The position numbers were made by a program, and so were the translations under genes. The notes beneath the pieces are model-generated. The model worked only from the letters and a program-made list of their open reading frames with translations, had not been told where the DNA came from and did not search any database. 64,000 nt of DNA from NCBI RefSeq assembly GCF_001423615.1, contig NZ_LMOU01000001.1:609509-673508 (forward strand), written 5' to 3'. Each line of letters begins with the position of its first letter. Positions within the stretch are counted from its first letter, which is position 1. Shown piece after piece: positions 1 through 11,712 of the stretch. This DNA comes from Microbacterium sp. Leaf159. Its GTDB lineage: Bacteria > Actinomycetota > Actinomycetes > Actinomycetales > Microbacteriaceae.

Positions 1-548
1 ACCTTCGTCACGATCTCGACCAGCGGAACACCCGCGCGGTTGTAGTCGACGAGCGAGTACTCGGCGCCCTGGATGCGACCGGTCGCGCCCCCCATGTGGG
101 TGAGCTTGCCGGCGTCCTCCTCCATGTGAGCGCGCTCGATCGGGATCTGCACGATCGTTCCGTCTTCGAGCTCGACCTCGACGGATCCCTCGAAGGCGAT
201 CGGCTCGTCGAACTGCGAGATCTGGTAGTTCTTGCCGAGATCCGGGTAGAAGTAGTTCTTCCGCGCGAATCGGCTCGACGGAGCGATCGAGCAGCCGAGC
301 GCGAGACCCAGGCTGATCGACGACCTGATCGCCGTCTCGTTGACCACGGGGAGCGCGCCCGGAAGACCGAGGTCGACGGGTGCGATCAGCGTGTTCGGCT
401 CGGCGGCGTGGTACAGCTCGTTGGCCGGGTTCGGCGCGTCCGAGAACATCTTGGTGTTGGTGTTGAGCTCGACGTGCACCTCGAACCCGAGTACGGGCTC
501 GAACAGCTCGAGAGCCTTGTCGAAGTCCATGAGCTTGGCGGTGGCCAT
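1..548 (-). CDS. gatB: Asp/Glu-tRNA amidotransferase subunit B, N-terminal part (cut by window edge)
   Basis: GatB is the kinase/transamidation subunit of GatCAB, which converts Glu-tRNA(Gln) and Asp-tRNA(Asn) to the amidated forms. About 182 N-terminal residues are visible, including the family motifs [15 protein letters not shown] (near residue 21), LPGALPVVN and [14 protein letters not shown], plus [11 protein letters not shown], the region that holds metal and ATP-site residues. The C-terminal half, including the YqeY-like tail, lies outside the window. The ATG overlaps the gatA stop by one base (TGATG), so translation is probably coupled to gatA. It is the last gene of gatC-gatA-gatB. 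Confidence 0.97.
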   Translation of the reverse strand, partial: MATAKLMDFDKALELFEPVLGFEVHVELNTNTKMFSDAPNPANELYHAAEPNTLIAPVDLGLPGALPVVNETAIRSSISLGLALGCSIAPSSRFARKNYFYPDLGKNYQISQFDEPIAFEGSVEVELEDGTIVQIPIERAHMEEDAGKLTHMGGATGRIQGAEYSLVDYNRAGVPLVEIVTK

Positions 549-2065
549 CAGCGGTTCCCTCCTGCGAGCTGGGGTGCACGGGTGAGGAGCGGCGCACCCC
601 ACGAGTCGACCAGCAGAGTCTCGACGGCTGCGCCGACCTTGTACAGGCGCGCGTCCTCCCGTGCCGGTGCGATGAACTGGATGCCGACGGGGAGACCGTC
701 TTCCGCGGCCAGTCCGCTCGGGATCGAGATGCCGGGAACGCCGGCGAGGTTCACCGGGATCGTCGTGATGTCGTTGAGGTACATCTGCAGCGGGTCGTCG
801 ATCTTCTCGCCGATCTTGAACGCGGTCGTCGGAGCCGACGGCGTCGCGATGACGTCGACCTCGGCGAACGCGTTCGCGAAGTCCTGCTGGATGAGCGTGC
901 GGACCTTCTGAGCGCTGCCGTAGTAGGCGTCGTAGTATCCGGCCGACAGCGCGTAGGTTCCCAGGATGATGCGGCGCTTGACCTCGTCGCCGAACCCGGC
1001 GTCACGGGTCGCGGACATGACGTCCTCGACCGTGGGGTTGCCGTCGGGGGTCACTCGCAGTCCGAAGCGCACCGAGTCGAACTTCGCCAGGTTGCTGGAG
1101 GCCTCGGCGGGGAGGATCAGATAATACGCGGCCACGCCGTACTCGAAGTGCGGTGCGCCGATCTCGACGATCTCCGCTCCCTGCGCCTCCATCAGTGCGA
1201 GTGCGCTGCGGAACGACTCGGCCACGCCGGCCTGGAAGCCGCTGTCGGGGAGCTCGCGGATCACACCGACCTTGAGCCCCTTGAGGACGTCTCCGCGAGC
1301 GCCCTCACGAGCGGCATCCGCGAACGAGGGCCACTCTTCGCGGAGCGACGTGGAGTCCTTCGGGTCGTGGCCGCCGATGGCGTCATGCAGCAGACCGGCG
1401 TCGAGCACCGTGCGGGTCACGGGTCCGACCTGGTCGAGGCTGGAGGCGAGGGCGATCGCGCCGTAACGGCTCACGCCGCCGTAGGTGGGCTTCACGCCCA
1501 CCGTGCCGGTCACATGTGCGGGCTGACGGATCGAGCCGCCCGTGTCGGAGCCGAGCGCCAGGGGCGCCTCGAACGCGGCGACCGCAGCCGCGGATCCGCC
1601 GCCCGAACCGCCGGGGATCCGGTCGAGGTCCCACGGGTTACGGGTGGGTCCGTACGCGGAGTGCTCGGTGGAGGACCCCATCGCGAACTCATCCATGTTG
1701 GTCTTGCCGAGCGGGATCAGGCCGGCTGCACGAGAGCGGGCGACGACGGTCGCGTCGTAGGGCGAACGGTAGCCCTCGAGAATGCGCGAACCGCTCGTGG
1801 TCGGCTGGTCGTTCGTGACGAGCACGTCCTTGATCGCCAGCGGCACGCCGGCGATCGGTCCGAGCTGCTCTCCCGCCGCACGTTGCGCGTCGACGGCCGC
1901 GGCGGCATCTAGCGCGCCCTCGTTCACATGCAGGAAGGCGTGGACGTCGCCGTCGACCGCGGCGATGCGGTCGAGATGAGCGCGTGTCGCCTCGACGCTC
2001 GAGATCTCACGGCTCGCGAGCTTGTCGGCAAGCTCGGCCGCGGTCATGCGGATGATGTCGCTCAC
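548..2065 (-). CDS. gatA: Asp/Glu-tRNA amidotransferase subunit A
   Basis: This is the glutaminase subunit of GatCAB (505 aa, usual length). It releases ammonia from glutamine for transfer to misacylated tRNA. The amidase-signature core is present: catalytic Lys in GVPLAIKDV (about residue 79), the Gly/Ser loop [14 protein letters not shown], and the nucleophile region [11 protein letters not shown]. The second Ser of the usual GGSSGG is Gly; as far as I recall this is normal in actinobacterial GatA and should not be read as inactivation. The GTG start overlaps the gatC stop (GTGA), which supports this start and coupled translation. Confidence 0.98.
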   Translation of the reverse strand: MSDIIRMTAAELADKLASREISSVEATRAHLDRIAAVDGDVHAFLHVNEGALDAAAAVDAQRAAGEQLGPIAGVPLAIKDVLVTNDQPTTSGSRILEGYRSPYDATVVARSRAAGLIPLGKTNMDEFAMGSSTEHSAYGPTRNPWDLDRIPGGSGGGSAAAVAAFEAPLALGSDTGGSIRQPAHVTGTVGVKPTYGGVSRYGAIALASSLDQVGPVTRTVLDAGLLHDAIGGHDPKDSTSLREEWPSFADAAREGARGDVLKGLKVGVIRELPDSGFQAGVAESFRSALALMEAQGAEIVEIGAPHFEYGVAAYYLILPAEASSNLAKFDSVRFGLRVTPDGNPTVEDVMSATRDAGFGDEVKRRIILGTYALSAGYYDAYYGSAQKVRTLIQQDFANAFAEVDVIATPSAPTTAFKIGEKIDDPLQMYLNDITTIPVNLAGVPGISIPSGLAAEDGLPVGIQFIAPAREDARLYKVGAAVETLLVDSWGAPLLTRAPQLAGGNR

Positions 2066-2361
2066 TGCTCTTCTCCCAGGATCGCGGTGACGCGGAACCG
2101 GCCGTCCGCCTGGTCCGGCGCGTTCTGGAGCACCTGCTCATGCGTGAGGGTCTCGCCCACCACGTCGGGGCGGTAGACGTTGCTCAGCGGGATCGGATGA
2201 CTCGTCGCGGCGACGTCGGGGCTTGCGACCTCCGACACCTTGGCGATGTTGTCGACGATGGCGTCGAGCTGGCCCGTGAGCCTCGTCACCTCGTCGTCGT
2301 TGAGCTGGATGCGCGCGAGCACGCCGAGATGGCGCACAAGATCAGGGGTGATTTCAGACAC
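2062..2361 (-). CDS. gatC: Asp/Glu-tRNA amidotransferase subunit C
   Basis: GatC is the small stabilising subunit of GatCAB (99 aa). The N-terminal helix [17 protein letters not shown] and the C-terminal [10 protein letters not shown] stretch, followed by a GRFRV motif, are characteristic. It is the first gene of gatCAB. No Shine-Dalgarno precedes the GTG; instead a TAGACT hexamer ends 6 nt upstream, so the mRNA probably begins at the GTG. It is divergent from the acyl-CoA ligase gene, with 68 bp between the two starts. Confidence 0.96.
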   Translation of the reverse strand: MSEITPDLVRHLGVLARIQLNDDEVTRLTGQLDAIVDNIAKVSEVASPDVAATSHPIPLSNVYRPDVVGETLTHEQVLQNAPDQADGRFRVTAILGEEQ

Positions 2362-2373
2362 ACCCTGAGTCTA
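2362..2373 (-). promoter_or_regulatory. Leaderless promoter of gatCAB (-10 TAGACT)
   Basis: On the minus strand TAGACT (2373-2368) is followed by 6 nt (CAGGGT) and then the GTG of gatC. This places the expected +1 at the start codon. No -35 match is obvious. Confidence 0.7.
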
Positions 2374-2417
2374 GTTGCCGTGCCCGCCGAGTCCCTGCAG
2401 TCCGTCGGGGCCAGCCC

Positions 2418-2429
2418 TATGCTGGGCGG
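2418..2429 (+). promoter_or_regulatory. Leaderless promoter of the acyl-CoA ligase gene (-10 TATGCT)
   Basis: TATGCT at 2418-2423, then GGGCGG, then GTG at 2430. The spacing matches that of gatC, with which it is divergent. The G-rich spacer touches the start codon and cannot act as a Shine-Dalgarno. Confidence 0.65.
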
Positions 2430-4130
2430 GTGAGCTCGTATCAGCCTCCTCGTCCGTGGGTCGCCAGTTATGCCGAAGGCGTCCCGGAAGACCTCTCCCC
2501 CGTCACCGGATCATTGGTCGACATCGTCGCCGCATCCGCTCGCGACTACCCGGATGCCCCCGCGCTGCAGTTCTTCGGTCGCGAGACGACCTACTCGGAG
2601 CTGCAGGAGGCGATCGACCGCGCCGCCGCAGGACTCCGCGACCTCGGCGTGCGCGCTGGCGACCCGGTCGCGATCGTCCTTCCGAACTGCCCGCAGCACA
2701 TCGTGGCGTTCTATGCCGTCCTCCGACTGGGCGCCGTCGTGGTCGAGCACAATCCGCTCTACACGCCGCGCGAGCTGCGCAAGCAGTTCGAGGACCATGG
2801 CGCGAAGCACGCGATCGTATGGAACAAGGTCGTCTCGACCGTGCAGGAGTTCCCGAGCGACCTCGCGGTGCAGAACCTGATCTCGGTGGATGTCACTCGC
2901 GCGATGCCCCTCCTGACGCGATTCGCACTGCGGCTTCCTGTCGCCAAGGCCCGTGAGTCGCGAGCGGCCCTCACCGAGAGGGTACGGGGAACGATCCCGT
3001 GGGATTCGCTGGTGCGGTCTGCGCCTCTCCCGGCCTCGCACCCGAAGCCGACCACCGACGACCTCGCCATCATCCAGTACACCTCCGGGACCACGGGCAC
3101 GCCGAAGGGTGCGGCTCTGACGCACCACAACCTGCTGGCGAATGCCGCACAGTCCCAGGCGTGGGTGCCGTCGATCCAGCGCGGCAAGGGTTGCGTCGTC
3201 TACGCGGTGCTGCCGATGTTCCACGCGTACGGTCTCACGCTCTGCCTGACATTCGCGATGTCCATGGGTGCGCGGCTCGTGCTCTTCCCGAAGTTCGACC
3301 CCGATCTGGTGCTGGATGTGATGAAGAAGCACCCGGCGACCTTCCTGCCTCTGGTGCCTCCGATCGCCGACAGACTACTCTCGGCCGCGAACGCCAAGGG
3401 AGTCTCGCTCGACGGCATCGAGGTCGCGATCTCGGGAGCGATGGCGCTGCCGCACGACCTGGTCGTTCCGTTCGAGGCGGCGACGAACGGGTTCCTCGTC
3501 GAGGGCTACGGGCTCAGCGAGTGCTCCCCCGTCCTGATGGCCAATCCCGTCGCAGACAACCGCGTACCCGGTACCGTCGGTCTCCCCCTGCCGGGAACCG
3601 AGTGCCGCGTCGTCGATCCTGAGAACCCGACCGCAGACGTCCCTGACGGCGCCGCAGGCGAGTTGCTGGTGCGCGGACCCCAGGTGTTCTCCGGGTATTA
3701 CGGCAAGCCAGAGGAAACCGAGGCTGTCTTCGTGGACGGATGGTTCCGCACCGGAGACATCGTCACGGTCGACGACGCGGGCTTCATCCGCATCGTCGAC
3801 CGCATCAAGGAGCTCATCATCACGGGCGGCTTCAACGTGGCCCCCACCGAGGTCGAGAACGCACTGCGACAGCATCCTCAGGTGTCGGACGCCGCCGTCG
3901 TCGGACTCCCGAGCGATCACTCCGGCGAGGAGGTCATCGCGGCGATCGTCGTCGACGGCGATTCGGATGTCGATGTCGAGGCGATCCGAGAGTACGCGCG
4001 CAGCATCCTCACGCCCTACAAGGTCCCCCGCCGCGTCTTCATCGTCGACGAGCTGCCTAAGTCGCTGATCGGCAAGGTGCTGCGCCGCCAGGTCAAGGAG
4101 AGGCTGCTGGCCCTCACCTCCGGCTCCTGA
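2430..4130 (+). CDS. fadD: Long-chain fatty-acid--CoA ligase (AMP-binding enzyme)
   Basis: This 566-aa member of the ANL superfamily activates a carboxylic acid, probably a fatty acid, to acyl-AMP and then acyl-CoA. Visible motifs are the P-loop YTSGTTGTPKGA (about residue 217), VEGYGLSECSP (A5 region), GWFRTGDI (A7), RIVDRIKELIITGGFNVAP (A8 hinge) and the C-terminal catalytic Lys in PKSLIGKVLRR. Length and motif order fit FadD; chain-length specificity cannot be read from sequence. GTG was chosen because of the leaderless promoter just upstream. It stands alone, followed after 47 bp by a helicase gene with its own promoter. Confidence 0.93.
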   Translation: MSSYQPPRPWVASYAEGVPEDLSPVTGSLVDIVAASARDYPDAPALQFFGRETTYSELQEAIDRAAAGLRDLGVRAGDPVAIVLPNCPQHIVAFYAVLRLGAVVVEHNPLYTPRELRKQFEDHGAKHAIVWNKVVSTVQEFPSDLAVQNLISVDVTRAMPLLTRFALRLPVAKARESRAALTERVRGTIPWDSLVRSAPLPASHPKPTTDDLAIIQYTSGTTGTPKGAALTHHNLLANAAQSQAWVPSIQRGKGCVVYAVLPMFHAYGLTLCLTFAMSMGARLVLFPKFDPDLVLDVMKKHPATFLPLVPPIADRLLSAANAKGVSLDGIEVAISGAMALPHDLVVPFEAATNGFLVEGYGLSECSPVLMANPVADNRVPGTVGLPLPGTECRVVDPENPTADVPDGAAGELLVRGPQVFSGYYGKPEETEAVFVDGWFRTGDIVTVDDAGFIRIVDRIKELIITGGFNVAPTEVENALRQHPQVSDAAVVGLPSDHSGEEVIAAIVVDGDSDVDVEAIREYARSILTPYKVPRRVFIVDELPKSLIGKVLRRQVKERLLALTSGS

Positions 4131-4165
4131 GGGCGCCCTCACAGGCGCGGAATCCCGTGAAGCGC

Positions 4166-4177
4166 TACCCTTGGTCA
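4166..4177 (+). promoter_or_regulatory. Leaderless promoter of the DEAD-box helicase gene (-10 TACCCT)
   Basis: TACCCT at 4166-4171, then TGGTCA, then GTG at 4178. This picks the GTG at 4178 over an in-frame GTG at 4157, which lies upstream of the hexamer and has no Shine-Dalgarno. Confidence 0.6.
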
Positions 4178-6022
4178 GTGACTCCTGAAGACGCTGTGCC
4201 CACCGACGCCCCCGAGACCCCTGGATTCGAGGAGCTCGGCATCACCGGCCCCGTCCTCAAGGCCATCAAGGACCTCGGCTACGAGACCCCCTCCCCCATC
4301 CAAGCCGCGACGATCCCGACCCTGCTGTCCGGTCGCGATGTCGTCGGTATGGCGCAGACCGGAACGGGAAAGACCGCGGCCTTCGCGCTCCCCGTGCTCG
4401 AGCGCCTCGACGTTTCACAGAAGACCCCGCAGGCCCTCGTGCTCGCACCGACCCGCGAACTCGCCCTGCAGGTCTGCGAGGCCTTCGAGTCCTACGCCTC
4501 GAAGATGAAGGGCGTCCACGTCCTCCCCGTCTACGGCGGTCAGGGCTACGGCGTGCAGCTGTCGGCGCTGCGCCGCGGAGTGCACGTGATCGTCGGAACC
4601 CCCGGCCGCATCATGGACCACCTCGCCAAGGGCACCCTCGACCTGTCCCAGCTGCAGTACCTGGTGCTCGACGAGGCCGACGAGATGCTCAAGATGGGCT
4701 TCGCAGAGGACGTCGAGCAGATCCTCGCGCAGACGCCTGAAGAGAAGCAGGTCGCCCTGTTCTCGGCCACCATGCCCCCGCAGATCCGCCGTCTCGCGCA
4801 GAAGTACCTGCGCGAGCCCGAAGAGATCAGCATCAAGTCGAAGACCGCGACCGGCACGAACATCACCCAGCGCTATCTCGTGGTGTCGTACGCGCAGAAG
4901 GTCGACGCGCTCACCCGCATCCTCGAGGTCGAGAACTTCGACGGGATGATCGTGTTCGTCCGCACGAAGAACGAGACCGAGACGCTCGCCGAGAAGCTCC
5001 GCGCCCGCGGGTACTCCGCTGCGGCGATCAACGGCGATGTCCCCCAGGTGCAGCGCGAGCGCAGCGTCAACCAGCTCAAGGCGAGCAAGCTCGACATCCT
5101 CGTCGCGACCGATGTCGCGGCGCGCGGTCTCGACGTCGAGCGCATCAGCCACGTCGTCAACTTCGACATCCCGACGGACACCGAGTCCTACGTGCACCGC
5201 ATCGGTCGCACGGGACGCGCCGGCCGCAGCGGAGACGCGATCAGCTTCATCACGCCGCGCGAGCGCTACCTGCTGAAGTCCATCGAGAAGGCCACGCGTC
5301 AGCAGCCCACGCAGATGCAGCTGCCGACTCTGGACGATGTGAACACCACACGTCTCACCAGGTTCGACGACGCGATCACGGCGGCTCTCGGCGATGCGGC
5401 ACGGATCGAGAAGTTCCGCGACGTCATCGACCACTACGTGCGCAATCACGACGTGCCGGAGGCCGATGTGGCCGCTGCTCTCGCGGTCGTCGCACAGGGC
5501 GACACTCCGCTGCTGCTCGACCCGGCCGATGACCCGCTGTCGAAGGCCGTCGAGTACGACAATCGTCCGCCGCGTGAGAACAACAAGGGCGATCGTCGAG
5601 AGACCCGGGAGCCCCGCGAGCGTCGTGGGCGCGGCGACTACAAGCCGTACCGCATCGAGGTCGGCCGTCGTCATCGTGTCGAGCCCCGCCAGATCGTCGG
5701 CGCGCTCGCGAACGAGGGCGGTCTCGGCCGTGACGACTTCGGCGCCATCAACATCCGCCCGGACTTCACCGTCGTCGAACTGCCCGCGAACCTCGATTCG
5801 TCGGTGCTGGACAAGCTGAAGGACACCCGCATCTCGGGTCGCCTGATCGAGATCAAGCCCGACCGCGGACCGGGAGCCCGTCGCAACGACGGTCCTCGCG
5901 ACGGCGCCCGTGGTGGGTTCGACCGCCGCGACGACCGCCCGCGATACGACCGGGACGAGCGCCCGGCTCGCAGTGATGAGCGAGGCGAGAAGCCGTTCCG
6001 CAAGCCCCGCCACAAGGACTGA
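4178..6022 (+). CDS. deaD: DEAD-box ATP-dependent RNA helicase
   Basis: This cytoplasmic RNA helicase (614 aa from this start) resembles the DeaD/CsdA group that remodels RNA during ribosome assembly and cold adaptation. Motifs in order: Q motif TPSPIQAATIP, motif I AQTGTGKTAAF, Ia PTRELA, DEAD, SAT, TDVAARGLDVERISHV and HRIGRTGRAGRSG. A DbpA-type RNA-binding domain follows (about residues 490-570), then a tail rich in Arg, Asp and Gly that probably binds RNA nonspecifically. An alternative GTG 21 nt upstream would add seven residues. A GNAT gene follows after 11 bp. Confidence 0.93.
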   Translation: MTPEDAVPTDAPETPGFEELGITGPVLKAIKDLGYETPSPIQAATIPTLLSGRDVVGMAQTGTGKTAAFALPVLERLDVSQKTPQALVLAPTRELALQVCEAFESYASKMKGVHVLPVYGGQGYGVQLSALRRGVHVIVGTPGRIMDHLAKGTLDLSQLQYLVLDEADEMLKMGFAEDVEQILAQTPEEKQVALFSATMPPQIRRLAQKYLREPEEISIKSKTATGTNITQRYLVVSYAQKVDALTRILEVENFDGMIVFVRTKNETETLAEKLRARGYSAAAINGDVPQVQRERSVNQLKASKLDILVATDVAARGLDVERISHVVNFDIPTDTESYVHRIGRTGRAGRSGDAISFITPRERYLLKSIEKATRQQPTQMQLPTLDDVNTTRLTRFDDAITAALGDAARIEKFRDVIDHYVRNHDVPEADVAAALAVVAQGDTPLLLDPADDPLSKAVEYDNRPPRENNKGDRRETREPRERRGRGDYKPYRIEVGRRHRVEPRQIVGALANEGGLGRDDFGAINIRPDFTVVELPANLDSSVLDKLKDTRISGRLIEIKPDRGPGARRNDGPRDGARGGFDRRDDRPRYDRDERPARSDERGEKPFRKPRHKD

Positions 6023-6033
6023 CAGGCACGCAC

Positions 6034-6489
6034 GTGCACATCGAGCGCGCAGGCCCCGACGATGTTCGGGGCCTGGCGCGCGTGAAGTGGATCGACAGAG
6101 CCGCTGACGATGCCGGCGATGCGGAGTTCGACTCGTTCGTGACGGCTCTCTCATCCTGGTGGGACGACCACCGGGCCACGCACTCCGCGTTCGTCGCGCG
6201 GACGATCGACGACGAGATCGTCGGAGCCGCATGGGTCGCATTGCTCCCCCGCGTTCCGAGCCCTGGTGCGAGCAACCGCCTGTCGGCAGACATCCAGAGC
6301 GTCTTCGTGCTTCCCGAGCACCGTGGCGAAGGTGTGGCAACCGCTCTCGTCGATGCGGCGACAGCCCACGCGCACGGTGCCGGCGCATCCAGGGTCACCG
6401 TGCACTCGAGCGAACGCGCTGTCCCGGTCTATCGGAGGCTCGGGTTCGCCGGGTCGCCGAAGCTGCTCCAGCGCATCTCCGAAGCGTAG
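6034..6489 (+). CDS. GNAT-family N-acetyltransferase
   Basis: A 151-aa single-domain GNAT enzyme that should transfer an acetyl group from acetyl-CoA to an unidentified amine. The acetyl-CoA-binding signature is visible in VFVLPEHRGEGVATALV (R-G-E-G-V-A), with the typical C-terminal VYRRLGF motif. It follows the helicase by 11 bp with only weak ribosome-binding sequence, so it may be co-transcribed. The substrate cannot be inferred from sequence or context. Confidence 0.85.
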   Translation: MHIERAGPDDVRGLARVKWIDRAADDAGDAEFDSFVTALSSWWDDHRATHSAFVARTIDDEIVGAAWVALLPRVPSPGASNRLSADIQSVFVLPEHRGEGVATALVDAATAHAHGAGASRVTVHSSERAVPVYRRLGFAGSPKLLQRISEA

Positions 6490-6495
6490 GCGTGG

Positions 6496-9305
<2,810 letters not shown>

Positions 9306-9335
9306 CGAGCGGCCACCGACATCCCGAGGGAGGCG

Positions 9336-10433
9336 CTACGCGTCGACCGGTACCGCGGACACTGTGCGGTCGATCGTGAACTGGCCCAGCACGCGAGTGC
9401 CGACGTAGAGCACAGCCGTCTGGCCCGGAGCGACACCGTTGAGGGGCTCCTCGGGGACGACGCGCACGCCCTCGGCTGTGACGAACGCTCGAGCGGCCTC
9501 GGGCTCGGCGTGAGCGCGGATCTGCACCTCACAGTCGAACTCCGCCTCCACGGGCCCGGCACCAGCCCAGCTGAACCGCTCGCCCGAGATCTCGCGGATC
9601 GCGAGCGCCTCTTTGGGCCCCACCACCACCGTGTTCGAGACGGGGCGCACTTCGAGCACGAATCGCGGCTTGCCGTCAGCGGCCGGAACACCGAGCTTGA
9701 GTCCGCGACGCTGCCCCACGGTGAAGGCGTGCGCGCCCTCGTGCGCACCCACGACCTCGCCGGTCCGATCGACGATCTCACCGGTCGCCGTGCCCACCTT
9801 CTCGGCGAGCCAGCCGCGGGTGTCTCCATCGGGGATGAAGCAGATGTCATGACTGTCGGGCTTCTGCGCGACTGTCAGCCCGCGCTCCGCGGCCTCAGCC
9901 CGCACGACGGCCTTCGAGGGAGTCGTGCCGAGCGGGAAGTACGTGTGGGCGAGCTGCTCTGCCGTCAGCACTCCGAGCACGTACGACTGGTCCTTCGCGT
10001 TGTCCGCTGCGCGGTGCAGCTCGAGGCCGGCATCCGTCGGAATCAGGGTGGCGTAGTGCCCGGTGCACACCGCGTCGAAGCCGAGCTCGATCGCGCGCTC
10101 GAGCAAGGCGGCGAACTTGATCTTCTCGTTGCAGCGCATGCAGGGGTTCGGTGTGCGACCAGCCTGGTACTCGGACACGAAGTCGGCGATGACGTCTTCG
10201 CGGAAGCGCTCCGAGAAGTCCCAGACGTAGAAGGGGATGCCGAGGAGGTCGGCAGCACGTCGGGCATCGAGTGCGTCCTCGATGGTGCAGCATCCTCTGC
10301 TGCCCGTGCGCAGAGTCCCCCCGGCGCGGGACAGCGCGAGGTGCACGCCGACGACGTCGTGTCCGGCATCTACCGCGCGCGCGGCTGCCACGGCGGAGTC
10401 CACCCCACCACTCATGGCCGCAAGAATCCTCAT
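9336..10433 (-). CDS. mnmA: tRNA-specific 2-thiouridylase MnmA
   Basis: MnmA thiolates U34 of Lys, Glu and Gln tRNAs (365 aa, normal). The PP-loop [10 protein letters not shown] is at residues 8-17. The two catalytic cysteines are in [12 protein letters not shown] and [20 protein letters not shown] and the C-terminal beta-barrel are also recognisable. It lies directly downstream of a cysteine desulfurase gene on the same strand, a plausible sulfur donor. It has its own leaderless promoter overlapping the end of that gene. Confidence 0.97.
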   Translation of the reverse strand: MRILAAMSGGVDSAVAAARAVDAGHDVVGVHLALSRAGGTLRTGSRGCCTIEDALDARRAADLLGIPFYVWDFSERFREDVIADFVSEYQAGRTPNPCMRCNEKIKFAALLERAIELGFDAVCTGHYATLIPTDAGLELHRAADNAKDQSYVLGVLTAEQLAHTYFPLGTTPSKAVVRAEAAERGLTVAQKPDSHDICFIPDGDTRGWLAEKVGTATGEIVDRTGEVVGAHEGAHAFTVGQRRGLKLGVPAADGKPRFVLEVRPVSNTVVVGPKEALAIREISGERFSWAGAGPVEAEFDCEVQIRAHAEPEAARAFVTAEGVRVVPEEPLNGVAPGQTAVLYVGTRVLGQFTIDRTVSAVPVDA

Positions 10434-10445
10434 GGATCCAGTCTA
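10434..10445 (-). promoter_or_regulatory. Leaderless promoter of mnmA overlapping the upstream stop codon
   Basis: TAGACT (10445-10440), spacer GGATCC, then ATG at 10433. The first three bases, TAG (10445-10443), are also the stop codon of the upstream cysteine desulfurase gene. Confidence 0.7.
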
Positions 10446-11618
10446 CGAGCGTGCGGCTGAGCCGGAGCCGGATGCGCGGGAGAACGCCTCAGCGATCGAT
10501 GAGAGGACCGCATCGACGTCGGCCTCGGTGGATGTGCGTCCGAGCGAGAAGCGGAGCACGCTGCGCGCATCCTGTTCGCTGCGGCCCATGGCCATGACCA
10601 CGTGCGAAGGCTCTGCCACACCCGCCTGACATGCGGATCCGGTCGATGCCGCGATCCCTGCCATGTCGAGCAGGAAGAGCAGGCTCTCCCCCACTGCGCC
10701 GGGGAACAGGATGTGCGCGTTGCCCGGGAGCCTCTCCGCCCGGTCCCCGAGGACTTCGGCGGTCGGAACACGGGCGAGGATGCCGTCGACCAGTCGATCG
10801 CGCATCCCGCTCAACCGAGTGTTCTCCGTCAGTCGCTCCGCCTCGGCGAGCTCCAGTGCGACGGCGAACGCGGCGGCGCCCGCGACATCCTGGGTCCCCG
10901 CGCGGAGGCCGCGCTGCTGTGCGCCTCCGCGGAGGATGGCCGCGAGGCGCGCGGTGCGCGAGGTGACGAGGGCGCCGACACCGACGGGCGCGCCGATCTT
11001 ATGACCGGCGACGCTCATCGCGACCAGTCCGACGGCGTCTGCGGCATCGCCGCGCAGGGCACGGAAGGACAACGGAACGTGTCCGAGTGCCGACACGGCA
11101 TCGAGGTGCAGCGGAACCCGCGCGGCCGCGGCCGCTGAGGCCAGCACCGCGGCATCGTTGATGGTCCCGGACTCGTTGTTGGCGACCAGTGCGGTGGCCA
11201 GCGCCGCCCCCGGAAGCTGTGCGGCGAATGCGGCCGGATCGATCGCCGCCGTGCGATATACCGGAACAGCGCGCAGCAACGCTCCCGCCGCGACCAGCGC
11301 CTCCACCGTGTCCATGGTCGCGTGATGCTCGGCATCCGGCATCACGATCGCGTCGGTCCCAGCGGGGCGCGCCTGCCACAGCCCCTGCAGCGCGAGGTTG
11401 ATCGACTCCGTTCCCCCGGACGTGAAGACCACCTCGATGGGATCGGACCCGAGCACCGCGGCGGCACGCTCCCGCGACTCCTCCAGCAGGCGCCTGGCGT
11501 CCTGCCCCGCTCCGTGCGTCGACGACGCGTTGCCGACGATCGCGCTCGCGTCCAGCCACGCCTCGCGCGCCTCCGGGCGCAGCGGGGTCGTGGCCGCGTG
11601 ATCGAGATAGTGCTGCAT
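10443..11618 (-). CDS. Cysteine desulfurase (NifS/IscS family)
   Basis: A PLP-dependent enzyme (391 aa) that moves sulfur from cysteine to an enzyme persulfide. Visible are the N-terminal YLDHAATTPLRPEA, the PLP-binding HK in SVAGHKIGAPVG (about residue 200), and the active-site Cys in STGSACQAGVAEPSHV (about residue 325), typical of the IscS/NifS group I loop. Its position beside mnmA suggests it feeds tRNA 2-thiolation, though Fe-S cluster supply is possible. Start ATG is preceded by GTTGAGGG, a poor and very close Shine-Dalgarno. Confidence 0.94.
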   Translation of the reverse strand: MQHYLDHAATTPLRPEAREAWLDASAIVGNASSTHGAGQDARRLLEESRERAAAVLGSDPIEVVFTSGGTESINLALQGLWQARPAGTDAIVMPDAEHHATMDTVEALVAAGALLRAVPVYRTAAIDPAAFAAQLPGAALATALVANNESGTINDAAVLASAAAAARVPLHLDAVSALGHVPLSFRALRGDAADAVGLVAMSVAGHKIGAPVGVGALVTSRTARLAAILRGGAQQRGLRAGTQDVAGAAAFAVALELAEAERLTENTRLSGMRDRLVDGILARVPTAEVLGDRAERLPGNAHILFPGAVGESLLFLLDMAGIAASTGSACQAGVAEPSHVVMAMGRSEQDARSVLRFSLGRTSTEADVDAVLSSIAEAFSRASGSGSAARS

Positions 11619-11700
11619 CCCTCAACTCTCCCCCATTTTCGCCCGCTGGAGCGCACCTGGAACTGAGTGCATCGTGTCCTGAGACCCGAGCGCAGACCCC

Positions 11701-11712
11701 TATGGTGTATTC
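11701..11712 (+). promoter_or_regulatory. Leaderless promoter of glgX (-10 TATGGT)
   Basis: TATGGT at 11701-11706, spacer GTATTC, then ATG at 11713. No purine-rich ribosome-binding sequence lies in between. Confidence 0.65.

Noticed and set aside
548..2065. Loss of the second Ser in the GatA GGSSGG motif as a sign of inactivation
   Set aside because: Actinobacterial GatA proteins normally read GGSGGG; the catalytic Lys and both Ser positions used in catalysis remain.
4157..4177. Earlier GTG start for the helicase
   Set aside because: It lies upstream of the TACCCT element, has no Shine-Dalgarno, and would require a promoter I cannot see.
4415..6388. Long minus-strand open frame (657 codons) opposite the helicase gene
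   Set aside because: It is the antisense shadow of the DEAD-box helicase in GC-rich DNA; composition is Arg/Leu-biased and shows no domain.
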